Below are positions 15,325 through 24,593 of a DNA stretch of 64,000 nucleotides, one piece after another. Source of the stretch: Kribbella sp. ALI-6-A (GTDB lineage Bacteria; Actinomycetota; Actinomycetes; Propionibacteriales; Kribbellaceae); NCBI RefSeq assembly GCF_001984195.1, contig NZ_MTQN01000008.1:310001-374000 (forward strand). Reading direction: 5' to 3'. The notes under the pieces are model-generated. The model was not told the origin of the DNA, searched no databases, and saw only the letters and a program-made list of their open reading frames with translations. Within the stretch, counting starts at the first letter, position 1; every line of letters starts with the position of its first letter. Position numbers and translations under genes: made by a program.

Positions 15325-17547
15325 ATGAAGTTCACAGACGGCTACTGGCAGCTGCGGCCGGGGCTGACCCGGTTGCGCCCGGCCGCGGTCGAGAGTGTCG
15401 AGGCCACCGAACGGTCCCTCGTCGTCTACGCCCCGGCCAAGCAGATCGTCGGCCGCGGCGACACCCTGAACCAGCCGTTGTTCACGGTGACGCTCAGCTC
15501 GCCGGCGCCCGACGTCATCGGGGTCCGGATCGAGCACCACAGCGGCGGGCTGCCACCCAGACCGGCGTTCGAGCTGGCGGTCGAGGAGGACCACCCGGTG
15601 AAGGTCGAGGTCGGGCAGGAGACGGCCCGGCTGACCAGCGGTGACCTCACCGCGATCGTCCAGCTCGACGGCCCGTGGGATCTGCGCTTCGAGCGCGACG
15701 GCAAGCCGCTCACCGATTCGAGCGCGCGCAGCGTCGGTCTGATCACCGACCAGCAGGGCCGGCAGTACCTGCACGAGCAGCTCGCCCTCGGGGTCGGCGA
15801 AACGGTCTACGGCCTCGGCGAGCGGTTCGGCCCACTGGTGAAGAACGGCCAGGTGGTCGACATCTGGAACGCCGACGGCGGAACGTCCAGCGAGCAGGCG
15901 TACAAGAACGTGCCGTTCTACCTGAGCAGCGCCGGGTACGGCGTACTGGTGGACACGCCGGCACACGTCTCGTTCGAGGTCGGGTCGGAGGTGGTGTCCC
16001 GCAACCAGTTCAGTGTCGAGGGTCAGCAGCTCACGTACTACGTGATCGGCGGGCCGACACCGAAGGACGTACTGCGCCGCTACACCGCCCTGACCGGCCG
16101 ACCGGCTCGGGTGCCGGCCTGGTCGATGGGGCTGTGGCTGTCGACCTCGTTCACCACCGACTACACCGAGCAGACGACCAGCAGCTTCGTCGAGGGCATG
16201 GCGTCGCGGGATCTGCCGCTGAGTGTCTTCCACTTCGACTGCTTCTGGATGCGGCAGTTCCACTGGTGCGACTTCCTCTGGGACCCGGTCGCGTTCCCGG
16301 ACCCGGCCGGCATGGTGCGCCGGCTGAAGGAGCGCGGCCTGCGGGTGAGTCTGTGGATCAACCCGTACATCGCGCAGCGCTCGGTGCTGTTCGAGGAGGG
16401 CCGTCAGCTCGGCTACCTGCTGAAGCGGCCCGACGGCTCGGTCTGGCAGTGGGACCTGTGGCAGGCGGGAATGGCGATCGTCGACTTCACCAACCCGGAC
16501 GCGACGGCGTGGTTCCGGTCCAAGCTGCAGGCGCTGCTCGACCTCGGCGTGGACTGCTTCAAGACCGACTTCGGCGAGCGGATCCCGGCCGAGGACGTGG
16601 TCTGGTACGACGGCTCGGACCCGCACCGGATGCACAACTACTACCCGCACCTCTACAACAAGGCCGTGTTCGACCTGCTGACCGAGCAGCGCGGCGAGGG
16701 GGACGCCGTCCTGTTCGCGCGCTCGGCGACGGTCGGCGGGCAGCAGTTCCCGGTCCACTGGGGTGGTGACTGCGAGTCGACCTTCGAGGCGATGGCCGAG
16801 TCGCTGCGCGGCGGGCTGTCGCTGGCCTCGTCGGGCTTCGGATACTGGAGCCACGACATCGGCGGCTTCGAGGGCACGCCGGACGCCGCGGTGTTCAAGC
16901 GGTGGGTGCCGTTCGGGCTGCTGTCGTCGCACTCGCGCCTGCACGGCTCCGGCTCGTACCGGGTGCCATGGGCCTTCGACGAGGAAGCCGTCGAGGTGCT
17001 GCGCAAGTTCACCAAGCTGAAGCTGTCGCTGATGCCGTACCTGGCCGCGGTCGCCGAAGAGGCCCACACCTCCGGTACGCCGATGATGCGGCCGATGGTG
17101 CTGGAATTCCCGACCGATCCGGGCGTCGCATACCTGGAACGCCAGTACATGCTGGGCCCCGACCTCTTGGTGGCGCCGGTGATGAACAAGGACGGCGAGG
17201 TCCGCTTCTACCTTCCTGAAGGGACCTGGACGCACCTGCTGACCGGCGAGCGGCTCACGGGCAGTCGCTGGGTGACCGAGACGCATGGGTTCGACAGCTT
17301 GCCGGTGCTGGTGCGTGAAGGCGCCGTGATCGCGGTCGGGGCGGTCGACGACCGTCCGGACTACGACTGGGCCGACGGCGTCGAGCTGCGCTGGTTCGCG
17401 CCGTCCGAGGGACAGTCGCAGCGGGTCCGTCTCCCCGGGCCGAACGGGGAAACGGTCGCCACCATCGAGCTCACCCTCACCAACGGCGAACCGGTCGCCC
17501 GGGTGCTCGAAGGCACCTGCGACCGGTTCACCGTCACCGTCGTCTAG
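15325..17547 (+). CDS. GH31 alpha-xylosidase (YicI-like)
   Basis: 740 aa without signal peptide, so cytosolic. It removes alpha-1,6-linked xylose from the non-reducing end of xyloglucan oligosaccharides or isoprimeverose. The catalytic nucleophile is Asp415 (CFKTDFGERIP) and the acid/base is Asp482 (HWGGDCESTF). Residues that mark alpha-xylosidase rather than alpha-glucosidase in E. coli YicI are also present, offset by one: Cys306-Phe307 (FDCFWMR), Trp344 (SLWINPYIAQ) and Lys413. AGAGAGGCAG precedes the ATG. It is the last gene of the first importer operon, and its stop overlaps the convergent GH3 gene by four bases. Confidence 0.93.
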   Translation: MKFTDGYWQLRPGLTRLRPAAVESVEATERSLVVYAPAKQIVGRGDTLNQPLFTVTLSSPAPDVIGVRIEHHSGGLPPRPAFELAVEEDHPVKVEVGQETARLTSGDLTAIVQLDGPWDLRFERDGKPLTDSSARSVGLITDQQGRQYLHEQLALGVGETVYGLGERFGPLVKNGQVVDIWNADGGTSSEQAYKNVPFYLSSAGYGVLVDTPAHVSFEVGSEVVSRNQFSVEGQQLTYYVIGGPTPKDVLRRYTALTGRPARVPAWSMGLWLSTSFTTDYTEQTTSSFVEGMASRDLPLSVFHFDCFWMRQFHWCDFLWDPVAFPDPAGMVRRLKERGLRVSLWINPYIAQRSVLFEEGRQLGYLLKRPDGSVWQWDLWQAGMAIVDFTNPDATAWFRSKLQALLDLGVDCFKTDFGERIPAEDVVWYDGSDPHRMHNYYPHLYNKAVFDLLTEQRGEGDAVLFARSATVGGQQFPVHWGGDCESTFEAMAESLRGGLSLASSGFGYWSHDIGGFEGTPDAAVFKRWVPFGLLSSHSRLHGSGSYRVPWAFDEEAVEVLRKFTKLKLSLMPYLAAVAEEAHTSGTPMMRPMVLEFPTDPGVAYLERQYMLGPDLLVAPVMNKDGEVRFYLPEGTWTHLLTGERLTGSRWVTETHGFDSLPVLVREGAVIAVGAVDDRPDYDWADGVELRWFAPSEGQSQRVRLPGPNGETVATIELTLTNGEPVARVLEGTCDRFTVTVV

Positions 17548-20402
17548 TCGGACAAGAACGTCAGCTTCTCCAGCGAGATCTCCTCGCTGGAGAAGACGAC
17601 GTACAGGGCCCGTACGCCGTCGGCCGGCGCCAGTGTGGCCACCTGCTGGGCCCAGGTGTGCCGATGACCGGTCGGCGGCACCTCGATCGTGCCCAGCGGC
17701 GTTCCGTGCAGTGGGTCGTCGAGCCTGAGTTCCAGCGTCGCCGGTCGCTGCTGTTCCGACGCGACCGTGGCGACGCAGCGGCCGGCGCCGAGTGTCAGGT
17801 CGACGTCCTCGAAGAGCAGCCAGGCGCCGGCCTCCAGTGACCGGACGGCGTCACCGCGGACCGGCGTCGTGTCGGTGAGCGTGATCGCGCAGTACTCGTC
17901 GAACGCCGTCGCGGCCAAGGGGATGCGCAGGTCCCGCGGGGGAATCCGCTCGCCGTGCACGTCGAAGGCGGCCGTGAGCCGGGTGTCCGTACAGGACCGC
18001 CCGACCAGCACACTGTGCCTGGCCGTCTCGACGCAGCGCCGGTCCCTGGTGACGTCGAAGTACGCGAGGTCCGCCACCGGAAGCTCGAACTGCACGCGAA
18101 TGCTCTCGCCTGCCGCCAACGAGATCCGCCGGAAGTCGCGAAGCTGGCGCAACGGCTGCTTGGCGCGGGACTTCTGCTGGTGGGTGTAGAGCTGGACCAC
18201 TTCCCGGCCCGCGCGAGAGCTGGTGTTGGTGACGGTCAGGCTCACCACGAGCTCACCGTCGGCCGGTACGGACGTGGAGCTCAGCTGGAGATCGGAGTAC
18301 GCGAAGGTGGCGTAGCTGAGACCGTGGCCGAACGGGTAGAGCGGCCGTCCCCGGTAGTAGAGGTACGTCGCGTCGGTGGCGACGATGTCGTAGTCGAGCA
18401 GGTCGGGCAGGTCTGCGGCCGACCGGTACCAGGTCTGCGGCAGGCGTCCGGCCGGGTCCGCGTCACCGAACAGCACGTCGGCCAGCGCCCGGCCGTACTC
18501 CTGACCACCGTGTGCCGACCAGAGCAGCGCGGGGAGTTTCTGGTCCGCCCACTCGACCGAGAACGGGTAGCTGCTGGACATCACCAGCACCGTGCGGGGA
18601 TTGGCCGCCTGGACCGCCCGGACCAGCCGCTCCTGACCCGCGGGCAGATCCAGTTCCTCGCGGTCCTCGGTCTCCCGGCCGTTGACCAGCGGGTGGTTGC
18701 CCGTGACAACGATCGCGACGTCGGCCCGGGCCGCGAGTTCGGCGGCCTGCGCCGCGCCGTCGACGAGTGTCTCCAGCGTGAAGGTCGTCGCGGCACTCGC
18801 GTCGTCGGCGGTCGCGGTGACCGATCCGTCGGCGGAGACCACGACGTACCGGTCGCCCGTGCGGTGGCGCAGAACGGCGTTCGTCTCGCCGGTCACGATC
18901 AGCTCGAAGGTCTCGTTGACCACCCAGGTGCTCGGGCCGGGATGGTCCGCCCGCAGCGAACCGTCGTCGGTCACCGTGACGTACGAACCGGTCTGCACCG
19001 ACCGCAGCGTCCACGCGCCGCCGCCCCAGTCGAAGAGGTCGAACCCGCCGGCCGCACCGATCTCCAGTACGCCGTCCGCGCCCGCGCTCAGGCAGCCGTC
19101 CGGCACGCGCAGCTCGACCCGGTCGACGCCCTCGCAGAAGTCGACGGCGTCCGCGCCGAGCCGTTCGACCAGGCCGTCGCGGGCAGTGACGCGGTACGGC
19201 AGGGTGCCGGAGTACCAGTCCTCGTACAGGGTGTCGGCGAGTGGTCCGACAATCGCGATCCGGCCGGTGGTCGCAGGATCCAGGGGCAGCAAATGGCACT
19301 CGTGCTTCAGCAGCACGATCGATTGCCGGGCAGCCTCCTGGGCCAACTGGCGATGCGCAAGGCAGCCGACGACGTCCTCCCCGAGGTCGGCGTACGGGTC
19401 GAGCTCGGGCGGATCGAACTCGCCCAGCCGGAACCGAATGGCCACCGTGTGCCGGACGGCCTGGTCGATGTCGTCCTCGGTCAGCAGACCCTGCTCGAGC
19501 GCAGCCGTCAGATGAGCCGTCGACGGTCCCGCGTCGTTGTCGTCCTGCGTGAAGCTGTCGACTCCCGCGGTCAGCGCCGCCGCGTACGCCGCCGGCCCGT
19601 CCGCGCAGTACTGCTGGAGCCCGACGAGGTTCGCCGGTGCGCCGGCGTCGCTCACGACCAGCAGGTCGTCCTCGGTCCAGCCGCGCAGGACGTCGTTGAT
19701 CAGCGGGCTCAGGTGGGCAGGCCGTCCGTTCACCAGGTTGTACGACGGCATCACAGCGACGGCCGCGCCGGCCTCGATCGGCGCGCGGAAGGCCGGCAGT
19801 TCGTAGTCGTGCAGCACTCGCGGCGGCAGGTTGCTCGACGTCGTGCACCGGTCCGTCTCGTTGTTGTAGGCAAGGAAGTGCTTCAGCGTCGGCGCGGTCT
19901 TCAGCGGACCCGGCGCGGTGCCGGCCAGGCCGCGGCCGTAGGCGATCGCCAGCTGCCCGGTGAGCCAGGGATCCTCCGCGTAGCCCTCCTCGTTGCGGCC
20001 CCAGCGCGGATCGCGCAGCGGGTTCACCACCGGCGCCCAGACGTTCAGGCCGACCGCGGCCGGATCGCGGCGGTGGAAGACCCGCACCTCGTCGCCGACC
20101 GCGGAGCCCACGGCCTCGACCAGTTCGGTGTTCCAGCTGGTCGCCAGGCCCACCGCCTGCGGGAACACCGTCGCCGGGCCGAGCCAGGCCACGCCGTGCA
20201 GAGCCTCGGTCCCGGTCCGGAACGGCGCCAGACCCAGCCGGGGCACGGCGGCCTGGTGCTGGTGCAGCAGCCCGAGCTTCTCGGCGCGGGTGAGCCGCCC
20301 GAGCAGGTCGTCGATCCGTTCCGGCAGCTTGCGGGCCGGATCGCGGAACGGGGGAGGGGAGCTGGGCGGCGTGCTGGGCGGCGTATTGGGCGGGGAGGTC
20401 AT
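17544..20402 (-). CDS. GH3 beta-glycosidase with fascin-like insertion
   Basis: 952 aa, no signal peptide. The N-terminal GH3 barrel (about 30-330) has the nucleophile Asp252 in LLVVSDAGAP and the signature KHFLAYNNETDR. The GH3 C-terminal domain is split: residues about 440-560 form an inserted beta-rich segment with repeated units (WTLRSVQTGSYVTVTDDGSL; NAVLRHRTGDRYVVVSADGS) resembling a fascin-like beta-trefoil where other GH3 enzymes carry PA14. A fibronectin-III-like domain and a C-terminal beta-sandwich follow. Likely beta-glucosidase or beta-xylosidase acting on xyloglucan backbone pieces. Two LacI palindromes lie upstream. Confidence 0.87.
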   Translation of the reverse strand: MTSPPNTPPSTPPSSPPPFRDPARKLPERIDDLLGRLTRAEKLGLLHQHQAAVPRLGLAPFRTGTEALHGVAWLGPATVFPQAVGLATSWNTELVEAVGSAVGDEVRVFHRRDPAAVGLNVWAPVVNPLRDPRWGRNEEGYAEDPWLTGQLAIAYGRGLAGTAPGPLKTAPTLKHFLAYNNETDRCTTSSNLPPRVLHDYELPAFRAPIEAGAAVAVMPSYNLVNGRPAHLSPLINDVLRGWTEDDLLVVSDAGAPANLVGLQQYCADGPAAYAAALTAGVDSFTQDDNDAGPSTAHLTAALEQGLLTEDDIDQAVRHTVAIRFRLGEFDPPELDPYADLGEDVVGCLAHRQLAQEAARQSIVLLKHECHLLPLDPATTGRIAIVGPLADTLYEDWYSGTLPYRVTARDGLVERLGADAVDFCEGVDRVELRVPDGCLSAGADGVLEIGAAGGFDLFDWGGGAWTLRSVQTGSYVTVTDDGSLRADHPGPSTWVVNETFELIVTGETNAVLRHRTGDRYVVVSADGSVTATADDASAATTFTLETLVDGAAQAAELAARADVAIVVTGNHPLVNGRETEDREELDLPAGQERLVRAVQAANPRTVLVMSSSYPFSVEWADQKLPALLWSAHGGQEYGRALADVLFGDADPAGRLPQTWYRSAADLPDLLDYDIVATDATYLYYRGRPLYPFGHGLSYATFAYSDLQLSSTSVPADGELVVSLTVTNTSSRAGREVVQLYTHQQKSRAKQPLRQLRDFRRISLAAGESIRVQFELPVADLAYFDVTRDRRCVETARHSVLVGRSCTDTRLTAAFDVHGERIPPRDLRIPLAATAFDEYCAITLTDTTPVRGDAVRSLEAGAWLLFEDVDLTLGAGRCVATVASEQQRPATLELRLDDPLHGTPLGTIEVPPTGHRHTWAQQVATLAPADGVRALYVVFSSEEISLEKLTFLSD

Positions 20403-20450
20403 CGTGAATCGGGCTCCGGTGCGCTCGGCCGTCTGCCGACGGAAAGGCGG

Positions 20451-20464
20451 TCGAAGCGCTTCGA
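20451..20464. promoter_or_regulatory. LacI operator, proximal copy before GH3
   Basis: Perfect 14-bp palindrome TCGAAGCGCTTCGA, 49 bp upstream of the GH3 start. The identical palindrome recurs at 20500 and 30760. Confidence 0.78.
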
Positions 20465-20499
20465 CAATCGCCTCGCGGAGAGGGTGGCAAGCTCGGTCG

Positions 20500-20513
20500 T
20501 CGAAGCGCTTCGA
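20500..20513. promoter_or_regulatory. LacI operator, distal copy before GH3
   Basis: Second TCGAAGCGCTTCGA copy, 49 bp from the proximal one centre to centre. Paired sites this far apart could allow repressor cooperation around the GH3 promoter. Confidence 0.78.
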
Positions 20514-20595
20514 TCAGAAGGTGTCTGAGAGCGTCGCACCCTCGGCACGGGCGGTCAAGATCTCAGCACCGACTGACAGCGAATGAACGGATGGT

Positions 20596-21798
20596 TCAGG
20601 GGCTGGTGACCGGAAGGCGTCCGGTGTCCAAGCGGTCCAGGGAGCGGGCGACCGCGCCGATGGACGTCGCGTCATGGCCGAAGGTCGAGACCACGACCTG
20701 GCAACGGCCGTTCACGGTCACGAGAGCGCCGTCGTCCAGCTCCTGCTCGATCGCGGGCACCAGCCAGCGGCCCAGCGCGGCGTACGAGCCACCGAGGACG
20801 ACGAATTCGGGGTCGAGCAGGTCGACCAGCACGCTGATGCCCCGGCCGAGCAGGGCGCCGACTTCCGCCAGCGCCTTGAGCGTGGCGGTGTCGCCGTCCT
20901 CGGCGCGCCGGACCAGTTGCTCGGTCCGCAGTTGCGGGTCGGTCTCCGGGGCGTCGGCCGGTTCGAGCCGGGCGAGGATCGCGGGCATACCGGCCACCGC
21001 CTCCAGGCATCCGCGCCGGCCGCAGCCGCACAGGGGACCGTCCGGCTGGATCCGCAGATGGCCGATCTCCCCGACGTACCCGTGCCGGCCGCGCAGTGGG
21101 CGCCCGTCGCAGATGACGCCGGCGCCGACGCCGGTGTCGCCGGACAGCTGGATCAGGTCCGCGGTACCGGCGAACGGACCGTATCGGTGTTCGGCCAGGG
21201 CGCCGAGGTTGGCGTCGTTGTCGACGATCACGGGGAACGCCGGGCGGGCGAGCGCCGAGACCAGGTCGGCACGCAACGGCACGTCACGCCAGCCGAGTCC
21301 CGCCGCCAGCACCACGGTCCCGTCGCGGTCGACCAGACCCGGTACGCCGACGGTGAGCCCGAGCACGTCGCGGCCCGAGGAGTGCACCGCCGAGATCGCG
21401 CGGCGGGCGAGCGCGGCCAAAGCGGCGATCGTCTTGGCCGCGGTCGCGTCCGCGCCCGGGCCCGCCCGGTGCCAGCGCAGCAGCTGCGTGCCGGCGGAGT
21501 CGTACGCGATCGCGGTCAGCCCGCGAGCGCCGATCTCCATCCCGATCGCCGCGTACGCCGACCCGTCGAGCACCAGCAAGGTGGCCGGCCGGCCGACGTG
21601 GTTCTGGGTCTGCTCGGTCTCGCGGGCCAGCCGCTGGTTGATCAGGTCGGCGACGATGCTGGTCACGGTGGCCTTGTTCAGGCCGGTGCCGGACGCGATC
21701 GCCGCGCGCGAGCAGGGCGCGTTCGCGCGCAGGAAACCGAGTACGGCGGCGAGGTTGGTGGCGCGGACGTCGGTGTGGTCCGCGGTGTGAGGGGTCAA
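20596..21798 (-). CDS. ROK family transcriptional regulator
   Basis: 400 aa. An N-terminal winged helix (about 12-70: RATNLAAVLGFLRANAPCSR, GLNKATVTSIVADL) is joined to a ROK sugar-kinase-like domain with the zinc motif CGCGRRGCLEA and a phosphate loop GDTGVGAGV. Such XylR/NagC-type regulators bind sugars in the ROK domain. The start is a TTG at 21798 preceded by GAGGACGG; no ATG or GTG fits better. It is divergent from the second ABC importer, and a 12-bp imperfect dyad lies between them, so it probably controls that operon. Confidence 0.87.
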   Translation of the reverse strand: MTPHTADHTDVRATNLAAVLGFLRANAPCSRAAIASGTGLNKATVTSIVADLINQRLARETEQTQNHVGRPATLLVLDGSAYAAIGMEIGARGLTAIAYDSAGTQLLRWHRAGPGADATAAKTIAALAALARRAISAVHSSGRDVLGLTVGVPGLVDRDGTVVLAAGLGWRDVPLRADLVSALARPAFPVIVDNDANLGALAEHRYGPFAGTADLIQLSGDTGVGAGVICDGRPLRGRHGYVGEIGHLRIQPDGPLCGCGRRGCLEAVAGMPAILARLEPADAPETDPQLRTEQLVRRAEDGDTATLKALAEVGALLGRGISVLVDLLDPEFVVLGGSYAALGRWLVPAIEQELDDGALVTVNGRCQVVVSTFGHDATSIGAVARSLDRLDTGRLPVTSP

Positions 21799-21880
21799 GG
21801 TCCGTCCTCTTCGGCTCGGTCGGCGCGCTGACTGCGTCCTGGGTCAGTTCTACACCTTGTGGCGGCATCGGTCCTGAGCT

Positions 21881-21909
21881 AATTTGTTTGGCTACCAGCC
21901 CAACTAATT
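21881..21909. promoter_or_regulatory. Candidate ROK operator before the second importer
   Basis: Imperfect inverted repeat AATTTGTTTGGC, five bases, GCCCAACTAATT (10 of 12 pairs). It is an AT-rich island in the 157-bp gap between the divergent ROK and binding-protein genes. ROK regulators of actinobacteria favour TTAGTT-like half sites. Confidence 0.55.
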
Positions 21910-21955
21910 CTACCCCGGAACGGGCCCCCGTTCCCAGCCGAAAGGGAAGCTCATC

Positions 21956-23626
21956 GTGATCGCACCCGCAGGCGGCTCGACCAGCCGCCGGACATTTCTC
22001 TCCCTGCTCGGGGCCGGTGCGGCCGTCGCGACCGGCGGCACCGCCCTCACCGCCTGCTCGAACGACGGTGGCGGCGGATCGTCGACCAGCGGCCGGGCCG
22101 AGACCGAGGACAAGCTGACCGCGCTGCTGCCGGCCTACCTCGCCTACGAACCGGTCAAGCCCGACATCCCGGGCAGCAACGGGGCCTCGCCGGGCTTCAC
22201 GAAGTACCCGACCGAGCTGAAGCGGGCGCTGCCGGACAAGCCGGTGGCCAGCGGCAAGGAGGTCAGCGCGATGACCCCGCTGTGGGGCCCGCTGCCGCCC
22301 GGGCTGGGCAACAACACCTACTTCGACGCGAACAACGAGCGCATCGGCGCACCGGTCCGCTTCAACGTCGTCAACGGCAACGAGTACGGCGACAAGCTCG
22401 GCCCGGTGCTGGCGGCCGGCAACGTTCCGGAACTGCTCTGCGTCCCGGGCTGGGAGATCGCCGGTCAGACCCGGTTCGGCCAGGCGGTCGACAAGCTCTT
22501 CGAGGACCTGACTCCCTACCTGGCCGGCGACAAGGCCTCGGCGTACCCGATGCTCGCGAACCTGCCGACCCGCGCCTGGGCCTACGGGGTGTGGAACTCG
22601 CAGCTCAAGGCGGTTCCGTTCCCGGGGGTGGGACTTCCCTGGGCGCTGTACTACCGCAAGGACCTGTTCGCGAAACTGGGGGCCGAGCCGCCGAAGAACG
22701 CCGACGAGATCCTTGCACTGGGCAAGGAACTGACCGACGCCAAGGCGAACCGCTGGGCGTTCGGCTCGATCGTCGACGAGATGGCCCGGGCCTTCCGGGC
22801 GCCGGCGGGCTGGCGCAAGGACTCCAGCGGCAAGCTCGTGAACAAGATCGAGACGCCGGAGTTCGAGGAGGCGGTGGCCTTCACCCGCAAGCTGTTCCAG
22901 TCGGGCTACGTGCACCCGACCGTGGTGGGCAACGCCTCGGCCGACCAGAAGCCGCTGTTCGAGGGTGGTCAGATCCTGGTGTACCAGGACGGCACCGGAT
23001 CGTGGGCCGAGGCGCTGCAGCGGCAGCTGCCGATCAACCCGTCGTTCGAGATGCAGGCGGTGATGCCGTTCGCCCACGACGGCGGTGAGGCGATCGTGTG
23101 GGGTGGTGACCCGGCCAGCATCTTCACCTTCGTCAAGAAGGGACTCGGGGAGGAACGGGTCAAGGAGCTGCTCGGCGTGCTCAACTACACCGCCGCGCCG
23201 TTCGGCACCGAGGAGTACCAGCTGGCGGCGTACGGGGTGGAGGGCAAGCACTACACGAAGGAGAGCTCCGGGGCGCCGAAGCTGACCGCGCTGGGCTCGA
23301 AGGAGGTGGCGAACACCTACATCTTCCTCGGCGGCCGGCCCTCGGCGCACACGCAGAGCCAGTACCCCGGCTACGTCGAGGCGATGAGCGCCTGGGAGAA
23401 CGAGTCCTGCAAGCGGATGGAGAAGAACCTGTTCGAGGGCATCCGGGTCGAGGCGCCGTCCAAGCTGGCCGGGCTGAACCAGCCCTTCGACGACAAGCTG
23501 CAGGACATCCTCCGGGGCCGGCGACCGGTGTCGGAGCTGAAGGCGGCGGTCCAGGCCTGGCGGTCCGGCGGTGGGGACGAAGGCCGCGACTTCTACGCGA
23601 AGGTGCTCAGTGACAACGGTCGATGA
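21956..23626 (+). CDS. ABC transporter solute-binding lipoprotein, large type
   Basis: 556 aa. The N-terminus SRRTFLSLLGAGAAVATGG is a Tat signal ending in the lipobox LTAC (about residue 35), so this is probably a Tat-exported lipoprotein. The mature protein is a long extracellular binding protein of the LplA/YtcQ type, which recognises complex oligosaccharides. It starts with GTG at 21956 after AAAGGGAAG. Its end overlaps the first permease by 17 bases. Being followed by GH74 and GH42 in one run, it is the second oligosaccharide uptake system of this locus. Confidence 0.88.
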   Translation: MIAPAGGSTSRRTFLSLLGAGAAVATGGTALTACSNDGGGGSSTSGRAETEDKLTALLPAYLAYEPVKPDIPGSNGASPGFTKYPTELKRALPDKPVASGKEVSAMTPLWGPLPPGLGNNTYFDANNERIGAPVRFNVVNGNEYGDKLGPVLAAGNVPELLCVPGWEIAGQTRFGQAVDKLFEDLTPYLAGDKASAYPMLANLPTRAWAYGVWNSQLKAVPFPGVGLPWALYYRKDLFAKLGAEPPKNADEILALGKELTDAKANRWAFGSIVDEMARAFRAPAGWRKDSSGKLVNKIETPEFEEAVAFTRKLFQSGYVHPTVVGNASADQKPLFEGGQILVYQDGTGSWAEALQRQLPINPSFEMQAVMPFAHDGGEAIVWGGDPASIFTFVKKGLGEERVKELLGVLNYTAAPFGTEEYQLAAYGVEGKHYTKESSGAPKLTALGSKEVANTYIFLGGRPSAHTQSQYPGYVEAMSAWENESCKRMEKNLFEGIRVEAPSKLAGLNQPFDDKLQDILRGRRPVSELKAAVQAWRSGGGDEGRDFYAKVLSDNGR

Positions 23627-24593
23627 GGTCAGGGCGCCCGCCGCGCAGCAGCCCGCGCCGGCGCCCGGCCCCCGCCGGACCCGTCCGCACTGGCGGGGGA
23701 GGGTCCGCCGGGACTGGCCGCCGCTGCTGATGGTGGCGCCGGTGATCGTCCTGCTGCTGCTGTTCCACTACCTGCCGACGCTCGGCAACGTGATCGCCTT
23801 CCAGGACTACTCCCCGTACGTCGGGATCCGGGACAGCGAGTTCGTCGGGCTGGCCAACTTCAGCCGGATGTTCGCCGACGGCGCGTTCTGGTCGGCGCTG
23901 GTCAACACGCTGACGATCACGGCGTTCCAGCTGGTGTTCTTCTTCCCGATCCCGATCCTGCTGGCGCTGCTGCTGAACAGCGTGCTGTCGGTGAAGGTCA
24001 GGACGTTCATCCAGGGCGTGGTCTACCTGCCGCACTTCTTCTCCTGGGTGCTGGTGGTCTCGCTGTTCCAGCAGATGATCGGCGGCGCCGGGCTGCTCGC
24101 GCAGAGCCTGCGCGCCAACGGGTTCCAGGCCGTCGACCTGATGACGAACCCCGACGGCTTCATCCTGCTGGTCACCCTGCAGGCGGTCTGGAAGGACGCC
24201 GGCTGGGGCATGATCGTGTTCCTGGCCGCGCTGAGCACGATCAACCCGGCGCTGTACGAGGCCGCGGCGGCCGACGGCGCGAACCGCTGGCGGCGGATGT
24301 GGCACATCACCCTGCCGGGTCTGCGCCCGGTCATCGTGCTGCTGCTGATCCTGCGGCTCGGGGACGCGCTCACCGTCGGTTTCGAGCAGTTCATCCTGCA
24401 GCGCAACGCCGTCGGCGCCGGCGCGGCCGAGGTGCTGGACACCTACGTGTACTTCGAGGGTCTGCTGGTCGGGGACTTCGGCTACGGCGCGGCCGCCGGC
24501 TTGTTCAAGGGACTGGTCGGCCTGGTGCTGGTGCTGGCCGCCAACAAATTCGCCCATCTGGTGGGCGAGCAGGGGGTGTACTCGCGCTCATGA
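23610..24593 (+). CDS. ABC transporter permease (LplB-type)
   Basis: 327 aa, six membrane helices after a basic, Pro-rich N-terminus. The EAA loop EAAAADGANRWRRMWHITLP is present. The GTG at 23610 gives VTTVDEVRAPAAQQ and lies inside the end of the binding-protein gene; a start further upstream would overlap more and lacks support. It overlaps the following permease by ATGA. Confidence 0.88.
   Translation: MTTVDEVRAPAAQQPAPAPGPRRTRPHWRGRVRRDWPPLLMVAPVIVLLLLFHYLPTLGNVIAFQDYSPYVGIRDSEFVGLANFSRMFADGAFWSALVNTLTITAFQLVFFFPIPILLALLLNSVLSVKVRTFIQGVVYLPHFFSWVLVVSLFQQMIGGAGLLAQSLRANGFQAVDLMTNPDGFILLVTLQAVWKDAGWGMIVFLAALSTINPALYEAAAADGANRWRRMWHITLPGLRPVIVLLLILRLGDALTVGFEQFILQRNAVGAGAAEVLDTYVYFEGLLVGDFGYGAAAGLFKGLVGLVLVLAANKFAHLVGEQGVYSRS

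Noticed and set aside
17955..20528. 857-codon open frame antisense to GH3
   Set aside because: It mirrors the GH3 coding frame and has no recognisable protein features; the GH3 frame has complete family motifs.
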